Shown here: one piece after another, positions 18,040-30,916 of the stretch
Layout of the letters: every line of letters starts with the position of its first letter
How positions within the stretch are numbered: position 1 is the stretch's first letter
Origin: an uncultured Pseudomonas sp.
GTDB taxonomy: Bacteria > Pseudomonadota > Gammaproteobacteria > Pseudomonadales > Pseudomonadaceae
Direction: 5' to 3'
Assembly (NCBI RefSeq): GCF_943846705.1
Contig: NZ_OX044366.1
Coordinates: 1,674,001 to 1,738,000 of the forward strand
Length of the DNA stretch: 64,000 nt
The notes under the pieces: model-generated
What the model saw: only the letters and a program-made list of their open reading frames with translations
What the model was told of the DNA's origin: nothing
Database searches by the model: none
Translations under genes and position numbers: made by a program

Positions 18040-19104
18040 GTGCTAGGGCTCTTCAATAAGAAAGCGAATACGCTACTCGGGATCGATATCAGTTCGACCT
18101 CCGTCAAGCTCCTCGAATTGAGCCGCTCCGGAAGCCGCTACAAAGTAGAGGCTTACGCAGTCGAGCCGCTCCCGCCAAACGCTGTGGTCGAAAAGAACAT
18201 TGCCGACCTAGAAGGCGTGGGGCAGGCCCTTTCACGTGTGCTCGCCAAATCCAAGAGCGGTGTAAAAACCGTTGCGGTGGCTGTGGCCGGATCAGCAGTG
18301 ATTACCAAAACTATCGAGATGGAAGCCGGGCTTTCTGACGATGAACTGGAAAATCAGCTGAAGATCGAGGCCGATCAGTACATTCCTTATCCGTTGGAGG
18401 AGGTTGCGATCGATTTCGAGGTTCAGGGTGAATCTGCACGCAATGCTGATCGGGTTGAAGTGTTGCTTGCCGCTTGCCGCAAAGAGAATGTTGAGGTTCG
18501 CGAGGCTGCTTTAGCGCTTGCTGGATTCACCGCCAAAGTGGTTGACGTTGAAGCCTATGCGCTTGAGCGTGCATACAGCTTGCTGGTTGATCAGCTTGGC
18601 GGGGGGCGTGACGAGTTGACTGTGGCGGTTGTTGATATTGGCGCAACCATGACCACGCTCAGCGTCCTGCATAACGGTCGGACTATCTACACCCGTGAGC
18701 AACTGTTTGGTGGCAAGCAACTCACCGAGGAAATTCAGCGTCGTTATGGGCTCTCTGTTGAAGAGGCAGGTCTTGCCAAGAAGCAGGGCGGCTTGCCGGA
18801 TGACTATGACAGCGAAGTACTGCAGCCATTTAAAGAGGCTGTGGTTCAGCAGGTTGCTCGCTCCCTGCAATTCTTCTTCGCCGCGGGGCAGTTCAACGAT
18901 GTCGATTACATCCTGCTAGCGGGTGGTACGGCTTCAATTCCGGACCTTGATCGCTTGATCCAGCAAAAAATAGGCACCCAAACATTGGTCGCCAATCCAT
19001 TCGCTGAGATGGCGCTGAGTGGCAAGGTTAATGCCGGTGCACTCGCCAGTGACGCACCGGCCTTGATGATTGCCTGCGGTCTGGCGATGAGGAGTTTTGA
19101 CTAA
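18040..19104 (+). CDS. pilM: Type IV pilus assembly protein PilM
   Basis: GTG start with AGGAAA upstream; 354 residues, the usual length. The N-terminus (FNKKANTLLGIDISSTSVKLLELS) has the actin-like/FtsA-like phosphate-1 motif, and VVDIGATMTTLSVLHNGR and LLAGGTASIPDLDRLI are further nucleotide-fold motifs. Cytoplasmic PilM binds the N-terminal peptide of PilN and connects the pilus motor to the PilNOP alignment complex. First gene of the operon; it overlaps pilN by one base. Confidence 0.97.
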   Translation: MLGLFNKKANTLLGIDISSTSVKLLELSRSGSRYKVEAYAVEPLPPNAVVEKNIADLEGVGQALSRVLAKSKSGVKTVAVAVAGSAVITKTIEMEAGLSDDELENQLKIEADQYIPYPLEEVAIDFEVQGESARNADRVEVLLAACRKENVEVREAALALAGFTAKVVDVEAYALERAYSLLVDQLGGGRDELTVAVVDIGATMTTLSVLHNGRTIYTREQLFGGKQLTEEIQRRYGLSVEEAGLAKKQGGLPDDYDSEVLQPFKEAVVQQVARSLQFFFAAGQFNDVDYILLAGGTASIPDLDRLIQQKIGTQTLVANPFAEMALSGKVNAGALASDAPALMIACGLAMRSFD

Positions 19105-19676
19105 TGGCGCGGATTAACTTACTCCCCTGGCGTGAGCAATTACGCGAAGAGCGTAAACAGCGTTTTTTGGTAACGCTTGCTGGTGTATTCATTGTGGCGG
19201 CTGGTGCTGTATTTCTAGGTGACCAGTACCTCAGCGGTGCGATCGAGCAGCAAGACGCGCGGAATGAATTTGTTCGTAAAGAAATCGCTGTCTTGGATGC
19301 GCGGATCAAAGAAATTAGCGAGCTTAAAACTCGTCGCCAGCAGCTTCTTGAGCGCATGAAGATTATTCAGGATCTGCAGGGTAATCGGCCGATTATCGGT
19401 CGTGTCTTCGATCAGTTGGTTCGTACGCTGCCAGACGGTGTGCATTTTACTGGCGTGAAAATGACAGTGAAAAATATCGCTATCGTGGGTGCGGCCGAGT
19501 CGAATAACCGTGTATCGAACCTGATGCGTAACCTGGATGCTTCTGAGTGGTTGACGGCGCCAAACCTCACCGAGGTTAAATCTGTAACAGCGGGGGCGGT
19601 TGATCAAGCGAATGTCTTTCAATTAAGTGTGCAGCAGACCCAGCCTGCGCTCGCTGCAGAGGGGGCTGCGCAATGA
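19104..19676 (+). CDS. pilN: Type IV pilus assembly protein PilN
   Basis: 190 residues starting MARINLLPWREQLREERK; the INLLPWR segment is the conserved peptide that docks into PilM. One membrane segment (about 22-42) follows, then a coiled-coil region and a ferredoxin-like periplasmic domain. Overlaps pilM by one base and pilO by four, so translation is coupled. Codon use is visibly less GC-rich than in neighbouring operons. Confidence 0.96.
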   Translation: MARINLLPWREQLREERKQRFLVTLAGVFIVAAGAVFLGDQYLSGAIEQQDARNEFVRKEIAVLDARIKEISELKTRRQQLLERMKIIQDLQGNRPIIGRVFDQLVRTLPDGVHFTGVKMTVKNIAIVGAAESNNRVSNLMRNLDASEWLTAPNLTEVKSVTAGAVDQANVFQLSVQQTQPALAAEGAAQ

Positions 19677-20296
19677 GTCTTAATGATTCCTTAGAAAGTC
19701 TGCGCCAAATTGATTTGAATGATCTTGATTTTAATAACGTTGGCTCGTGGCCTGCGGCAGTAAAATTTATTGCGGGTGCTTTGCTGCTGGTGGTGGTGGT
19801 TGCGTTGGGCTACAACTTTCACCTTAAAGACTTGCAAGCTAGTTTAGAAGGCAAGCAAGCTGAAGAGGTGTCCCTGAAGGAGCAGTTCTCAAGTAAGGCT
19901 TTTCAAGCGGCAAATTTAGATGCCTATAAAGAGCAAATGCAAGAGATGGAGGTGTCGTTTGGTGCGCTGCTGAAACAGTTGCCGAGTGATACCGAGGTTC
20001 CCGGCTTGCTTGAAGATATAACCCGGACCGGGTTGGGGAGCGGTTTGGAGTTCGAAGAGATTAAACTTCTGCCTGAGGCGGCTCAGCAGTTTTATATCGA
20101 ACTCCCTATACAGATTACAGTTGTGGGTGCCTATCACGACTTGGCGACCTTTGTCAGCGGTGTTGCGAGTCTTCCGCGAATTGTTACGCTGCATGACTTT
20201 GATCTTGTCCCGGCTAATGATAATAGTTCTTCTAAGTTGCGAATGAGCATATTGGCCAAGACTTATCGTTATAACGATAAGGGGGAAGTTCAGTGA
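19673..20296 (+). CDS. pilO: Type IV pilus assembly protein PilO
   Basis: 207 residues, with a short cytoplasmic N-terminus (SLNDSLESLRQIDLNDLDFNNVG), one membrane helix (about 28-46), a coiled coil and a ferredoxin-like domain that pairs with PilN. Overlaps pilN (ATGA) and pilP by four bases. Periplasmic part of the alignment complex linking the inner-membrane platform to the PilQ secretin. Confidence 0.96.
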   Translation: MSLNDSLESLRQIDLNDLDFNNVGSWPAAVKFIAGALLLVVVVALGYNFHLKDLQASLEGKQAEEVSLKEQFSSKAFQAANLDAYKEQMQEMEVSFGALLKQLPSDTEVPGLLEDITRTGLGSGLEFEEIKLLPEAAQQFYIELPIQITVVGAYHDLATFVSGVASLPRIVTLHDFDLVPANDNSSSKLRMSILAKTYRYNDKGEVQ

Positions 20297-20817
20297 AGCT
20301 TATGAAGTCTGTTTTTGTTTTGTCATTTTTGATTGTCTCTGGTTGCGATGGGCGCGGTGGCTTTTCTGATCTTCAAGCCTATATGGATGAAGTGCGAGCG
20401 CGTCCTAAGGGGGAGATCGAACCGCTGCCGACGTTTCAGCCTTATGAAAGCTTTACATACAGCGCTGCAGCGCTGAGAAGTCCGTTTCAGCCGCCGGTTA
20501 AGCTGGAGATGGCTGATAGGCAGAAAGGTTCTAAGGATGTGAAGCCCGATGAGGCGCGCACAAAGCAGTTTCTTGAAGGGTTTAATATCGAAACCTTTGT
20601 GATGGTCGGTACCTTGGCGAATGATTCCGGCGCATTTGCGTTGGTCAGTGGCGCGGGTGGCGTTCACCGGGTTCGAGTCGGTGACTACTTAGGCCGTAAT
20701 CATGGTCGAATACTTGCCATAGACGAATCAAGGGTTGATGTAATTGAAATCGTTCCGGATGGCGAGGGTGGTTGGTTAGAGCGGCCGCGTAGCTTGTCCC
20801 TTAAGGAGCGCTCTTAA
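20293..20817 (+). CDS. pilP: Type IV pilus lipoprotein PilP
   Basis: 174 residues. The signal ends in the lipobox IVSGC (Cys17-18 region), followed by a flexible linker (FSDLQAYMDEVRARPKGEIEPLP) and a C-terminal beta-domain with VGTL..GAFALVSGAGGVHRVRVGDYLG...GRILAI. PilP binds PilNO and the N-domains of PilQ. GTG start overlapping pilO. Confidence 0.95.
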   Translation: MKLMKSVFVLSFLIVSGCDGRGGFSDLQAYMDEVRARPKGEIEPLPTFQPYESFTYSAAALRSPFQPPVKLEMADRQKGSKDVKPDEARTKQFLEGFNIETFVMVGTLANDSGAFALVSGAGGVHRVRVGDYLGRNHGRILAIDESRVDVIEIVPDGEGGWLERPRSLSLKERS

Positions 20818-20833
20818 ACGGAGCGGAGTGAAT

Positions 20834-22984
20834 ATGAAGAAAAATAACCGATCTGCTCAGTGGAATATGATGAACATATCCCCATCTTTTTTAGGGTTTC
20901 CTCTTTTGGCTGCGCTTCTCTCGCCATCACTAATGGCCGCAGACCTGCAGGCGCTTGACGTGGCTGCGTTGCCCGGAGACCGTGTTGAATTAAAATTAAC
21001 TTTTGACGAGCCTGTGCTGGCGCCGCGGGGCTACACCATTGAGCAGCCAGCGCGTATTGCGCTTGACTTGCCTGGGGTCTCTAACAAGCTAGGTGCCAAA
21101 ACCAGAGAGTTAGGCGTAGGTAATGCGCGCAGTGTTACCGTTGTTGAGGCGAAAGACCGTACGCGACTTATCATAAACTTGACCAGTCTTTCTCCATATA
21201 ACACTCGTGCAGAAGGGAATAGCGTTTTTGTGGTGGTGGGGGAAGGTGGTAGTAATGTTGCGTCTAATGCTCAGCCAGTGGCGCCTGCAGCAGCAGTGGC
21301 CGTCACTGCAAAAAAATATGCAGCTCAGTCAAATGCGATCAGCAATATCGACTTTCAGCGCGGAGAGTTGGGTGAGGGTAATATCGTAATTACTTTGTCC
21401 GACGCCTCTGTTAGCCCTGATATTCAGGATCAAGGCGGGAAAATCCGTTTGGACTTTGCCGGGACGCAGTTGCCAGAGTCGCTAAGGGTAAAGCTCGACG
21501 TAAAAGATTTTGCCACGCCTGTTCAGTTTGTCAGTGCTACAGGTACAGCCAATAAAGCAAGCATTCTGATTGAGCCTGTGGGTGTTTATGATTATCTGGC
21601 TTACCAAACAGATAATAAGCTGACTATTAGTGTAAAGCCGTTGACCCAGGATCAGGCGGAGCAACGTAAAGCCGATAGCTTCTCCTATACGGGTGAAAAG
21701 CTATCGCTCAACTTCCAAGATATTGATGTTCGTTCTGTCCTGCAGTTGATTGCAGACTTTACGGACCTCAACTTGGTTGCTAGTGATACGGTGGCTGGAA
21801 ATATTACGTTGCGCCTGCAGAATGTTCCGTGGGATCAAGCCTTGGATCTAGTGCTCAAGACCAAGGGGCTTGATAAGCGGAAGGTCGGTAATGTGCTGCT
21901 GGTTGCGCCGGCTGACGAAATAGCGGCGCGTGAACGTCAAGAGCTTGAGTCAAAGAAGCAAGTTGCAGACCTGGCTCCTCTGCGCCGGGAGCTTATTCAG
22001 GTCAATTATGCCAAGGCTTCCGATATGGCTCAGCTGTTCCAGTCCGTGACAAGCGCGGACGGTGCAGCAACTGAGCGCGGCTCGGTGACGGTTGATGATC
22101 GAACCAATAGTATTATTGCCTACCAAACACAAGAGCGGCTTGATGAGTTGCGCCGGATTATCGCGCAGCTTGATGTGGCTGTGCGCCAAGTAATGATCGA
22201 AGCTCGTATTGTTGAGGCGAATGTCGATTACGATAAAGCTTTGGGTGTGCGTTGGGGTGGTTCTGCCACGCGTGGAAACTGGAGCGCGTATGGTAAAGAC
22301 GGTGCTCAATCGTTTAATGATGAGGGGCAGCGGCTTTTGCCTGGTACGGACACCATTGGTGGTTTCACTCTAGAAGATGGCGTGGCGCCTGTTCCGTTTG
22401 TAGATATGGGCGTGTTGGGGAGCACTTCGGGTATCGGTATTGGTTTCTTGACCGATAATATTGTTTTGGATCTTCAGTTGTCGGCGATGGAAAAAACCGG
22501 CAACGGTGAAATTATTTCGCAGCCGAAAGTTGTTACCTCTGATAAAGAGACGGCGAAGATCCTGAAGGGTTCAGAGATTCCTTATCAAGAGGCAAGCTCG
22601 AGTGGTGCTACAACGACCTCGTTTAAGGAAGCCGCCTTGTCCCTTGAGGTGACGCCGCAAATCACTCCGGATAATCGAATTATCATGGAGGTCAAGGTCA
22701 CTAAAGATGCGCCTGATTTTGCCCGGGCCCTGAATGGTGTGCCGCCGATCAATAAGAACGAAGTTAATGCCAAGGTTCTTGTGAGCGACGGCGAGACAAT
22801 TGTCCTCGGTGGGGTTTTCTCAAATACCCAAACTAAAGGTGTTGAGAAGGTACCTTTCCTTGGGGACCTGCCTTACTTGGGGCGTTTGTTCCGTCGCGAT
22901 ATTGTTCAGGATAATAAGTCTGAACTCTTGGTATTCCTTACTCCGCGTATTATGAACAACCAAGCCATTGCGGTGAGTCGTTGA
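20834..22984 (+). CDS. pilQ: Type IV pilus outer-membrane secretin PilQ
   Basis: ATG at 20834 has GGAG five bases upstream; a GTG at 20828 overlaps that site. 716 residues: signal peptide, two AMIN domains that bind peptidoglycan, a secretin/TonB short N-terminal domain (LSLNFQDIDVRSVLQLIADFTDLNLV), an N1/KH-like domain, and the secretin beta-barrel (MIEARIVEANVDYDKALGVRWGG; then GSEIPYQ; VPFLGDLPYLGRLFR; ELLVFLTPRI). It forms the pilus exit pore. Followed after four bases by aroK. Confidence 0.97.
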   Translation: MKKNNRSAQWNMMNISPSFLGFPLLAALLSPSLMAADLQALDVAALPGDRVELKLTFDEPVLAPRGYTIEQPARIALDLPGVSNKLGAKTRELGVGNARSVTVVEAKDRTRLIINLTSLSPYNTRAEGNSVFVVVGEGGSNVASNAQPVAPAAAVAVTAKKYAAQSNAISNIDFQRGELGEGNIVITLSDASVSPDIQDQGGKIRLDFAGTQLPESLRVKLDVKDFATPVQFVSATGTANKASILIEPVGVYDYLAYQTDNKLTISVKPLTQDQAEQRKADSFSYTGEKLSLNFQDIDVRSVLQLIADFTDLNLVASDTVAGNITLRLQNVPWDQALDLVLKTKGLDKRKVGNVLLVAPADEIAARERQELESKKQVADLAPLRRELIQVNYAKASDMAQLFQSVTSADGAATERGSVTVDDRTNSIIAYQTQERLDELRRIIAQLDVAVRQVMIEARIVEANVDYDKALGVRWGGSATRGNWSAYGKDGAQSFNDEGQRLLPGTDTIGGFTLEDGVAPVPFVDMGVLGSTSGIGIGFLTDNIVLDLQLSAMEKTGNGEIISQPKVVTSDKETAKILKGSEIPYQEASSSGATTTSFKEAALSLEVTPQITPDNRIIMEVKVTKDAPDFARALNGVPPINKNEVNAKVLVSDGETIVLGGVFSNTQTKGVEKVPFLGDLPYLGRLFRRDIVQDNKSELLVFLTPRIMNNQAIAVSR

Positions 22985-22988
22985 TTCA

Positions 22989-23507
22989 GTGCGTAATTTG
23001 ATCCTCGTTGGCCCGATGGGTGCTGGCAAAAGCACCATCGGGCGTCTGCTTGCCAAAGAATTGCGCTTGCCGTTTAAAGACTCTGATAAAGAGATTGAAC
23101 AGCGTACGGGTGCGGATATTCCCTGGATCTTTGATGTGGAAGGTGAGCAGGGGTTTCGTGAGCGTGAGCAGGCGGTAATCGCAGACCTTTGCGATGTTGA
23201 CGGTATGGTCTTAGCCACCGGTGGCGGGGCGGTGATGCGTGCAGAAAACCGCATTGCGTTAAGGCGCGGCGGTCATGTGGTTTATCTGCATGCGTCCGTT
23301 GAGCAGCAAGTTGATCGTACCTCACGTGATCGTAATCGCCCGCTACTGCGCTCCGCAGATCCCGGCAAGGTATTGGCTGAGCTGTTTGCGCTTCGTGATC
23401 CGCTCTACCGTGAAATCGCCGACGTGGTGATCGAAACCGACGAGCGTCCACCGCGCCTGGTTGTGCAAGAGATTCTTGAGCGCCTCGAGGCGCTTTCTCC
23501 CCGTTAA
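22989..23507 (+). CDS. aroK: Shikimate kinase
   Basis: GTG start, 172 residues, Walker A GPMGAGKST, shikimate-binding DSD (FKDSDKEIE), GGG in LATGGGAVM, and the lid Arg in RDRNRPLL. It phosphorylates shikimate at O3 in the aromatic amino acid pathway. It is in the same transcription unit as pilQ (gap of four bases) and is followed by aroB. Confidence 0.96.
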   Translation: MRNLILVGPMGAGKSTIGRLLAKELRLPFKDSDKEIEQRTGADIPWIFDVEGEQGFREREQAVIADLCDVDGMVLATGGGAVMRAENRIALRRGGHVVYLHASVEQQVDRTSRDRNRPLLRSADPGKVLAELFALRDPLYREIADVVIETDERPPRLVVQEILERLEALSPR

Positions 23508-23558
23508 AGCGCAGGCTGAACTGCGCTATCCTAGGCTCCTTTGTATCTTGGGGGCTTT

Positions 23559-24662
23559 ATGCAAACTCTTCGTGTCGAACTTGGTGAGCGCGGTTATCCG
23601 ATCTACATCGGTGCCGAGTTGTTGGCTCGTGGTGATTTGCTGGCAGCGCACATCGTGGGTCGGCAAGTTGCAATAGTTACTAATGAAACAGTTGCCCCCC
23701 TGTATTTGGCTGCACTTGAGCGCTCACTCGCGGGCTGCGCCATTGCTACTGTGGTTTTGCCGGATGGCGAGAGCTATAAAACCTGGGAAACCTTGCAGCT
23801 GATCTTTGACGGTCTGCTGGGAGCACGGCATGACCGGCGCACGACGGTGATCGCATTGGGTGGCGGTGTGATCGGCGATATGGCTGGGTTTGCAGCGTCG
23901 TGTTATCAGCGTGGCGTGAACTTTATCCAGGTGCCGACCACGCTGTTGTCGCAGGTCGACTCATCTGTCGGTGGCAAGACGGGTATTAACCACCCGCTGG
24001 GCAAAAATATGGTGGGGGCTTTCTACCAGCCACAAGCTGTGTTGATCGATACCAATACCCTGGTTACTTTGCCGATTCGTGAGCTGTCTGCGGGTTTGGC
24101 GGAGGTGATCAAGTACGGTTTGATCTGCGATGAGCCGTTCCTGTCCTGGCTTGAGGAGCATATGCCAGCGCTGCGCGCCCTTGATCAGGCTGCGCTGACT
24201 ACGGCAATAGCGCATTCCTGCGCGGCTAAGGCGAGTGTTGTGGCGGCTGATGAGCGTGAGTCAGGGGTGCGTGCGACGTTGAATCTTGGGCACACCTTTG
24301 GCCATGCCATTGAGACGCATCAGGGTTATGGTGCCTGGTTGCATGGTGAGGCTGTTGCGGCGGGTACGGTGATGGCGTTGGATATGTCCGAGCGTCTGGG
24401 CTGGATTAGCCAGGCCGAGCGTGAGCGTGCCGTTCGCTTGTTCATTGCCGCTGGGTTGCCGGTTGTTCCGCCCGAGAATATGACGCCAGAGGACTTTATG
24501 GAGCATATGGCGGTCGACAAGAAGGTGCTTGATGGCAAGTTGCGCTTGGTCTTGTTGCGTGGCTTGGGTAAGGCAGTTGTAACCGGTGATTTTCCCCGAG
24601 AAATTTTGAATGCCACGCTGAGCGCAGACTATGCGGCGCAGCTGGCTCAGCTTAAAAATTAA
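23559..24662 (+). CDS. aroB: 3-dehydroquinate synthase
   Basis: ATG at 23559, preceded by a G-rich binding site; 367 residues. NAD-binding GGGVIGDMAGFAAS, the substrate-binding VPTTLLSQVDSSVGGKTGIN, and zinc-ligand motifs (ELSAGLAEVIKYG; NLGHTFGHAIE; HGEAVAAG). It closes DAHP to 3-dehydroquinate, two steps before AroK. Chorismate made by this route is also the likely source of aromatic starters for the polyene cluster in this window. Confidence 0.96.
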   Translation: MQTLRVELGERGYPIYIGAELLARGDLLAAHIVGRQVAIVTNETVAPLYLAALERSLAGCAIATVVLPDGESYKTWETLQLIFDGLLGARHDRRTTVIALGGGVIGDMAGFAASCYQRGVNFIQVPTTLLSQVDSSVGGKTGINHPLGKNMVGAFYQPQAVLIDTNTLVTLPIRELSAGLAEVIKYGLICDEPFLSWLEEHMPALRALDQAALTTAIAHSCAAKASVVAADERESGVRATLNLGHTFGHAIETHQGYGAWLHGEAVAAGTVMALDMSERLGWISQAERERAVRLFIAAGLPVVPPENMTPEDFMEHMAVDKKVLDGKLRLVLLRGLGKAVVTGDFPREILNATLSADYAAQLAQLKN

Positions 24663-24672
24663 CGAGTACTCC

Positions 24673-26205
24673 ATGACAAGTTTGCATGCTGACGAGGCGT
24701 TTCTCGATCACTACCAGTTCACCCATGATCCCTTTGCTTCACGGGTGCCGGGGTTCAAGTTCTTTCCGGCGCAGCGTAAGCCGGTGCTTGGGCAGCTGCA
24801 CCATCTGGCGCGTTACAGTCAGCTGCTGCTGGTGGTCAGTGGGCCGGATGGCAGCGGTAAGACATTGCTGCGTCAGGCGCTGGTAGCGAGTACCAACAAG
24901 CAGGCGGTGCAGAGTGTGGTGGTGTCCGCAAAGGGCGCGTCTGATCCCGCGAGCATTTTGCGTCAGGTCGCGCAGGGCTTGCAGGTGCAGCGTCCTGAGT
25001 TGCCGGGCATCCTTGCCCAGGTTGGCCAGTTGGCGCTAACCGGGCAAGAAGTTTACGTGCTGGTTGATGATGCCGAGGACCTTAGTGATGCCGCGCTGAG
25101 CAGCCTGTTAAGCCTCGCTGCGGGGAGTGCAGAAGGCCGCCCGCATGTCTTTCTCTTTGCCGAGACGCAGTTGCTGCCGCGGCTTGAGCATCTTGCTGCG
25201 GGCGAGGAGTGTTTTCATGTCATCGAGTTGCAACCCTATAGCGAGGAAGAAACGCGAGAGTATCTGGCTCAGCGGCTTGAGGGTGCGGCGCAAGGGATTG
25301 AGGTGTTAAGTGATGATCAGATCGCCGATATTTACGAACAGTCGGCTGGTTGGCCGGGGTTAATCAATCAAGCTGCGCGGGAGTCGCTGATTGAGGCGAT
25401 GCTGGCGCAGCGCGGTGCGGCGAGTCGCGGTGGTTTTTCTTTCAGCTTGCCGCGCAAGCATCTGCTCGCTCTGTGTGTGGTCGCTATCGGCGTTATGGCC
25501 GCCTGGTTTATGCAGGGGCGGGTTGATAAGGATGTAGCTGTACCGGTCATTGCCCAACTGCCTCTTGGTGGGGTTGCACCATCTGCAGTGGCTGCGCAAC
25601 CGGCGACTGCAGCGGTTGCGCCTGCGATCCAGTTCGATGGCGCAAGCCAGCCGCTGCCGTTGCCTCTAGTAGGTGAGGCGCAGCCTGTTATTCGTGAGCC
25701 CTTGGCTCAGGCCGCCGGCATGAGCGGTGCGGAGGAAGCTGAGGGTGCTTCGGGGGCTGCGGACATCGCAATAGAGCCTGCTTCAGTGGAAGTGGCGAGC
25801 GTTCCGGTTGCGCCTGTGGTCGTCGAGGTAGAGAAGGTTGCGCCGCCGGCCGCGCCTGTACTCAAGCCGGTTGCGCCCAAGGCTGTTGCGGTGTCAGCGC
25901 TCGCTAAACCTGTTGTGGCGGGTGGTTGGTATGCCACTCAGGCGGGTTCGCGCTTTACCTTGCAAATCCTCGGTGCTCGTTTGGAAAGCGCTGCGCAGGC
26001 GTTTGTAAAAGCTCATGGCGCGGATTACCACTATTTCAAGAAGCAGCATCAGGGTAAGCCGCTTTACGTGGTCACTTATGGCAGTTTCTCGTCCCGAGAT
26101 GCAGCGCAAGCGGCCTTGCGCGCCTTGCCGGCCAAGGTGCAGGCGGGCAAGCCGTGGCCGCGTAATTTCGCCGGTATCCAGCAGGAGATTGCTCAGGCGC
26201 GCTAA
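24673..26205 (+). CDS. DamX-like AAA ATPase with C-terminal SPOR domain
   Basis: ATG at 24673, ten bases after the aroB stop; 510 residues. The N-terminal half is an ExeA/AAA-type ATPase (FTHDPFASRVPGFKFFP; Walker A SGPDGSGKT; Walker B VYVLVDDAED). A single membrane segment (about 271-288) is followed by a long Ala/Pro/Val-rich periplasmic linker and a SPOR domain (WYATQAGSRFTLQILGAR ... FKKQHQGKPLYVVTYGSF), which binds denuded septal glycan. The position after aroB is that of damX in enterobacteria. A role in cell division is likely. Confidence 0.85.
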   Translation: MTSLHADEAFLDHYQFTHDPFASRVPGFKFFPAQRKPVLGQLHHLARYSQLLLVVSGPDGSGKTLLRQALVASTNKQAVQSVVVSAKGASDPASILRQVAQGLQVQRPELPGILAQVGQLALTGQEVYVLVDDAEDLSDAALSSLLSLAAGSAEGRPHVFLFAETQLLPRLEHLAAGEECFHVIELQPYSEEETREYLAQRLEGAAQGIEVLSDDQIADIYEQSAGWPGLINQAARESLIEAMLAQRGAASRGGFSFSLPRKHLLALCVVAIGVMAAWFMQGRVDKDVAVPVIAQLPLGGVAPSAVAAQPATAAVAPAIQFDGASQPLPLPLVGEAQPVIREPLAQAAGMSGAEEAEGASGAADIAIEPASVEVASVPVAPVVVEVEKVAPPAAPVLKPVAPKAVAVSALAKPVVAGGWYATQAGSRFTLQILGARLESAAQAFVKAHGADYHYFKKQHQGKPLYVVTYGSFSSRDAAQAALRALPAKVQAGKPWPRNFAGIQQEIAQAR

Positions 26206-26298
26206 TTTAAGTGCTGTGACTTGCTGGTCGGTAGCACGACCTTGTGGTCTTATCCTTCGCTTTAGCGACATAAGCTTGCATATTTTCGCCAGCTGGGT

Positions 26299-26327
26299 TT
26301 GTGGCGGCCTGAGTGGATATGTACAAT
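26299..26327 (+). promoter_or_regulatory. Candidate sigma-70 promoter of gltBD
   Basis: TTGTGG (26299-26304), 17-base spacer, TACAAT (26322-26327), about 106 bases before the gltB start in the 228-base damX-gltB gap. The -10 matches consensus at five of six bases. Confidence 0.45.
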
Positions 26328-26433
26328 GGCTGCCCTTTCGCCTGCGCAAAGCTGGTGCTTTGACCTGCGCGCACGGTAAGTTATTGAATTAGAAAGTAAT
26401 TGCCTTGCAAAAGGTCGTCTGGTGAGGGTCTCT

Positions 26434-30882
<4,449 letters not shown>

Positions 30883-30916
30883 GAATGCGCCTGAAGTGGT
30901 TTGATGAGGTATTGCA

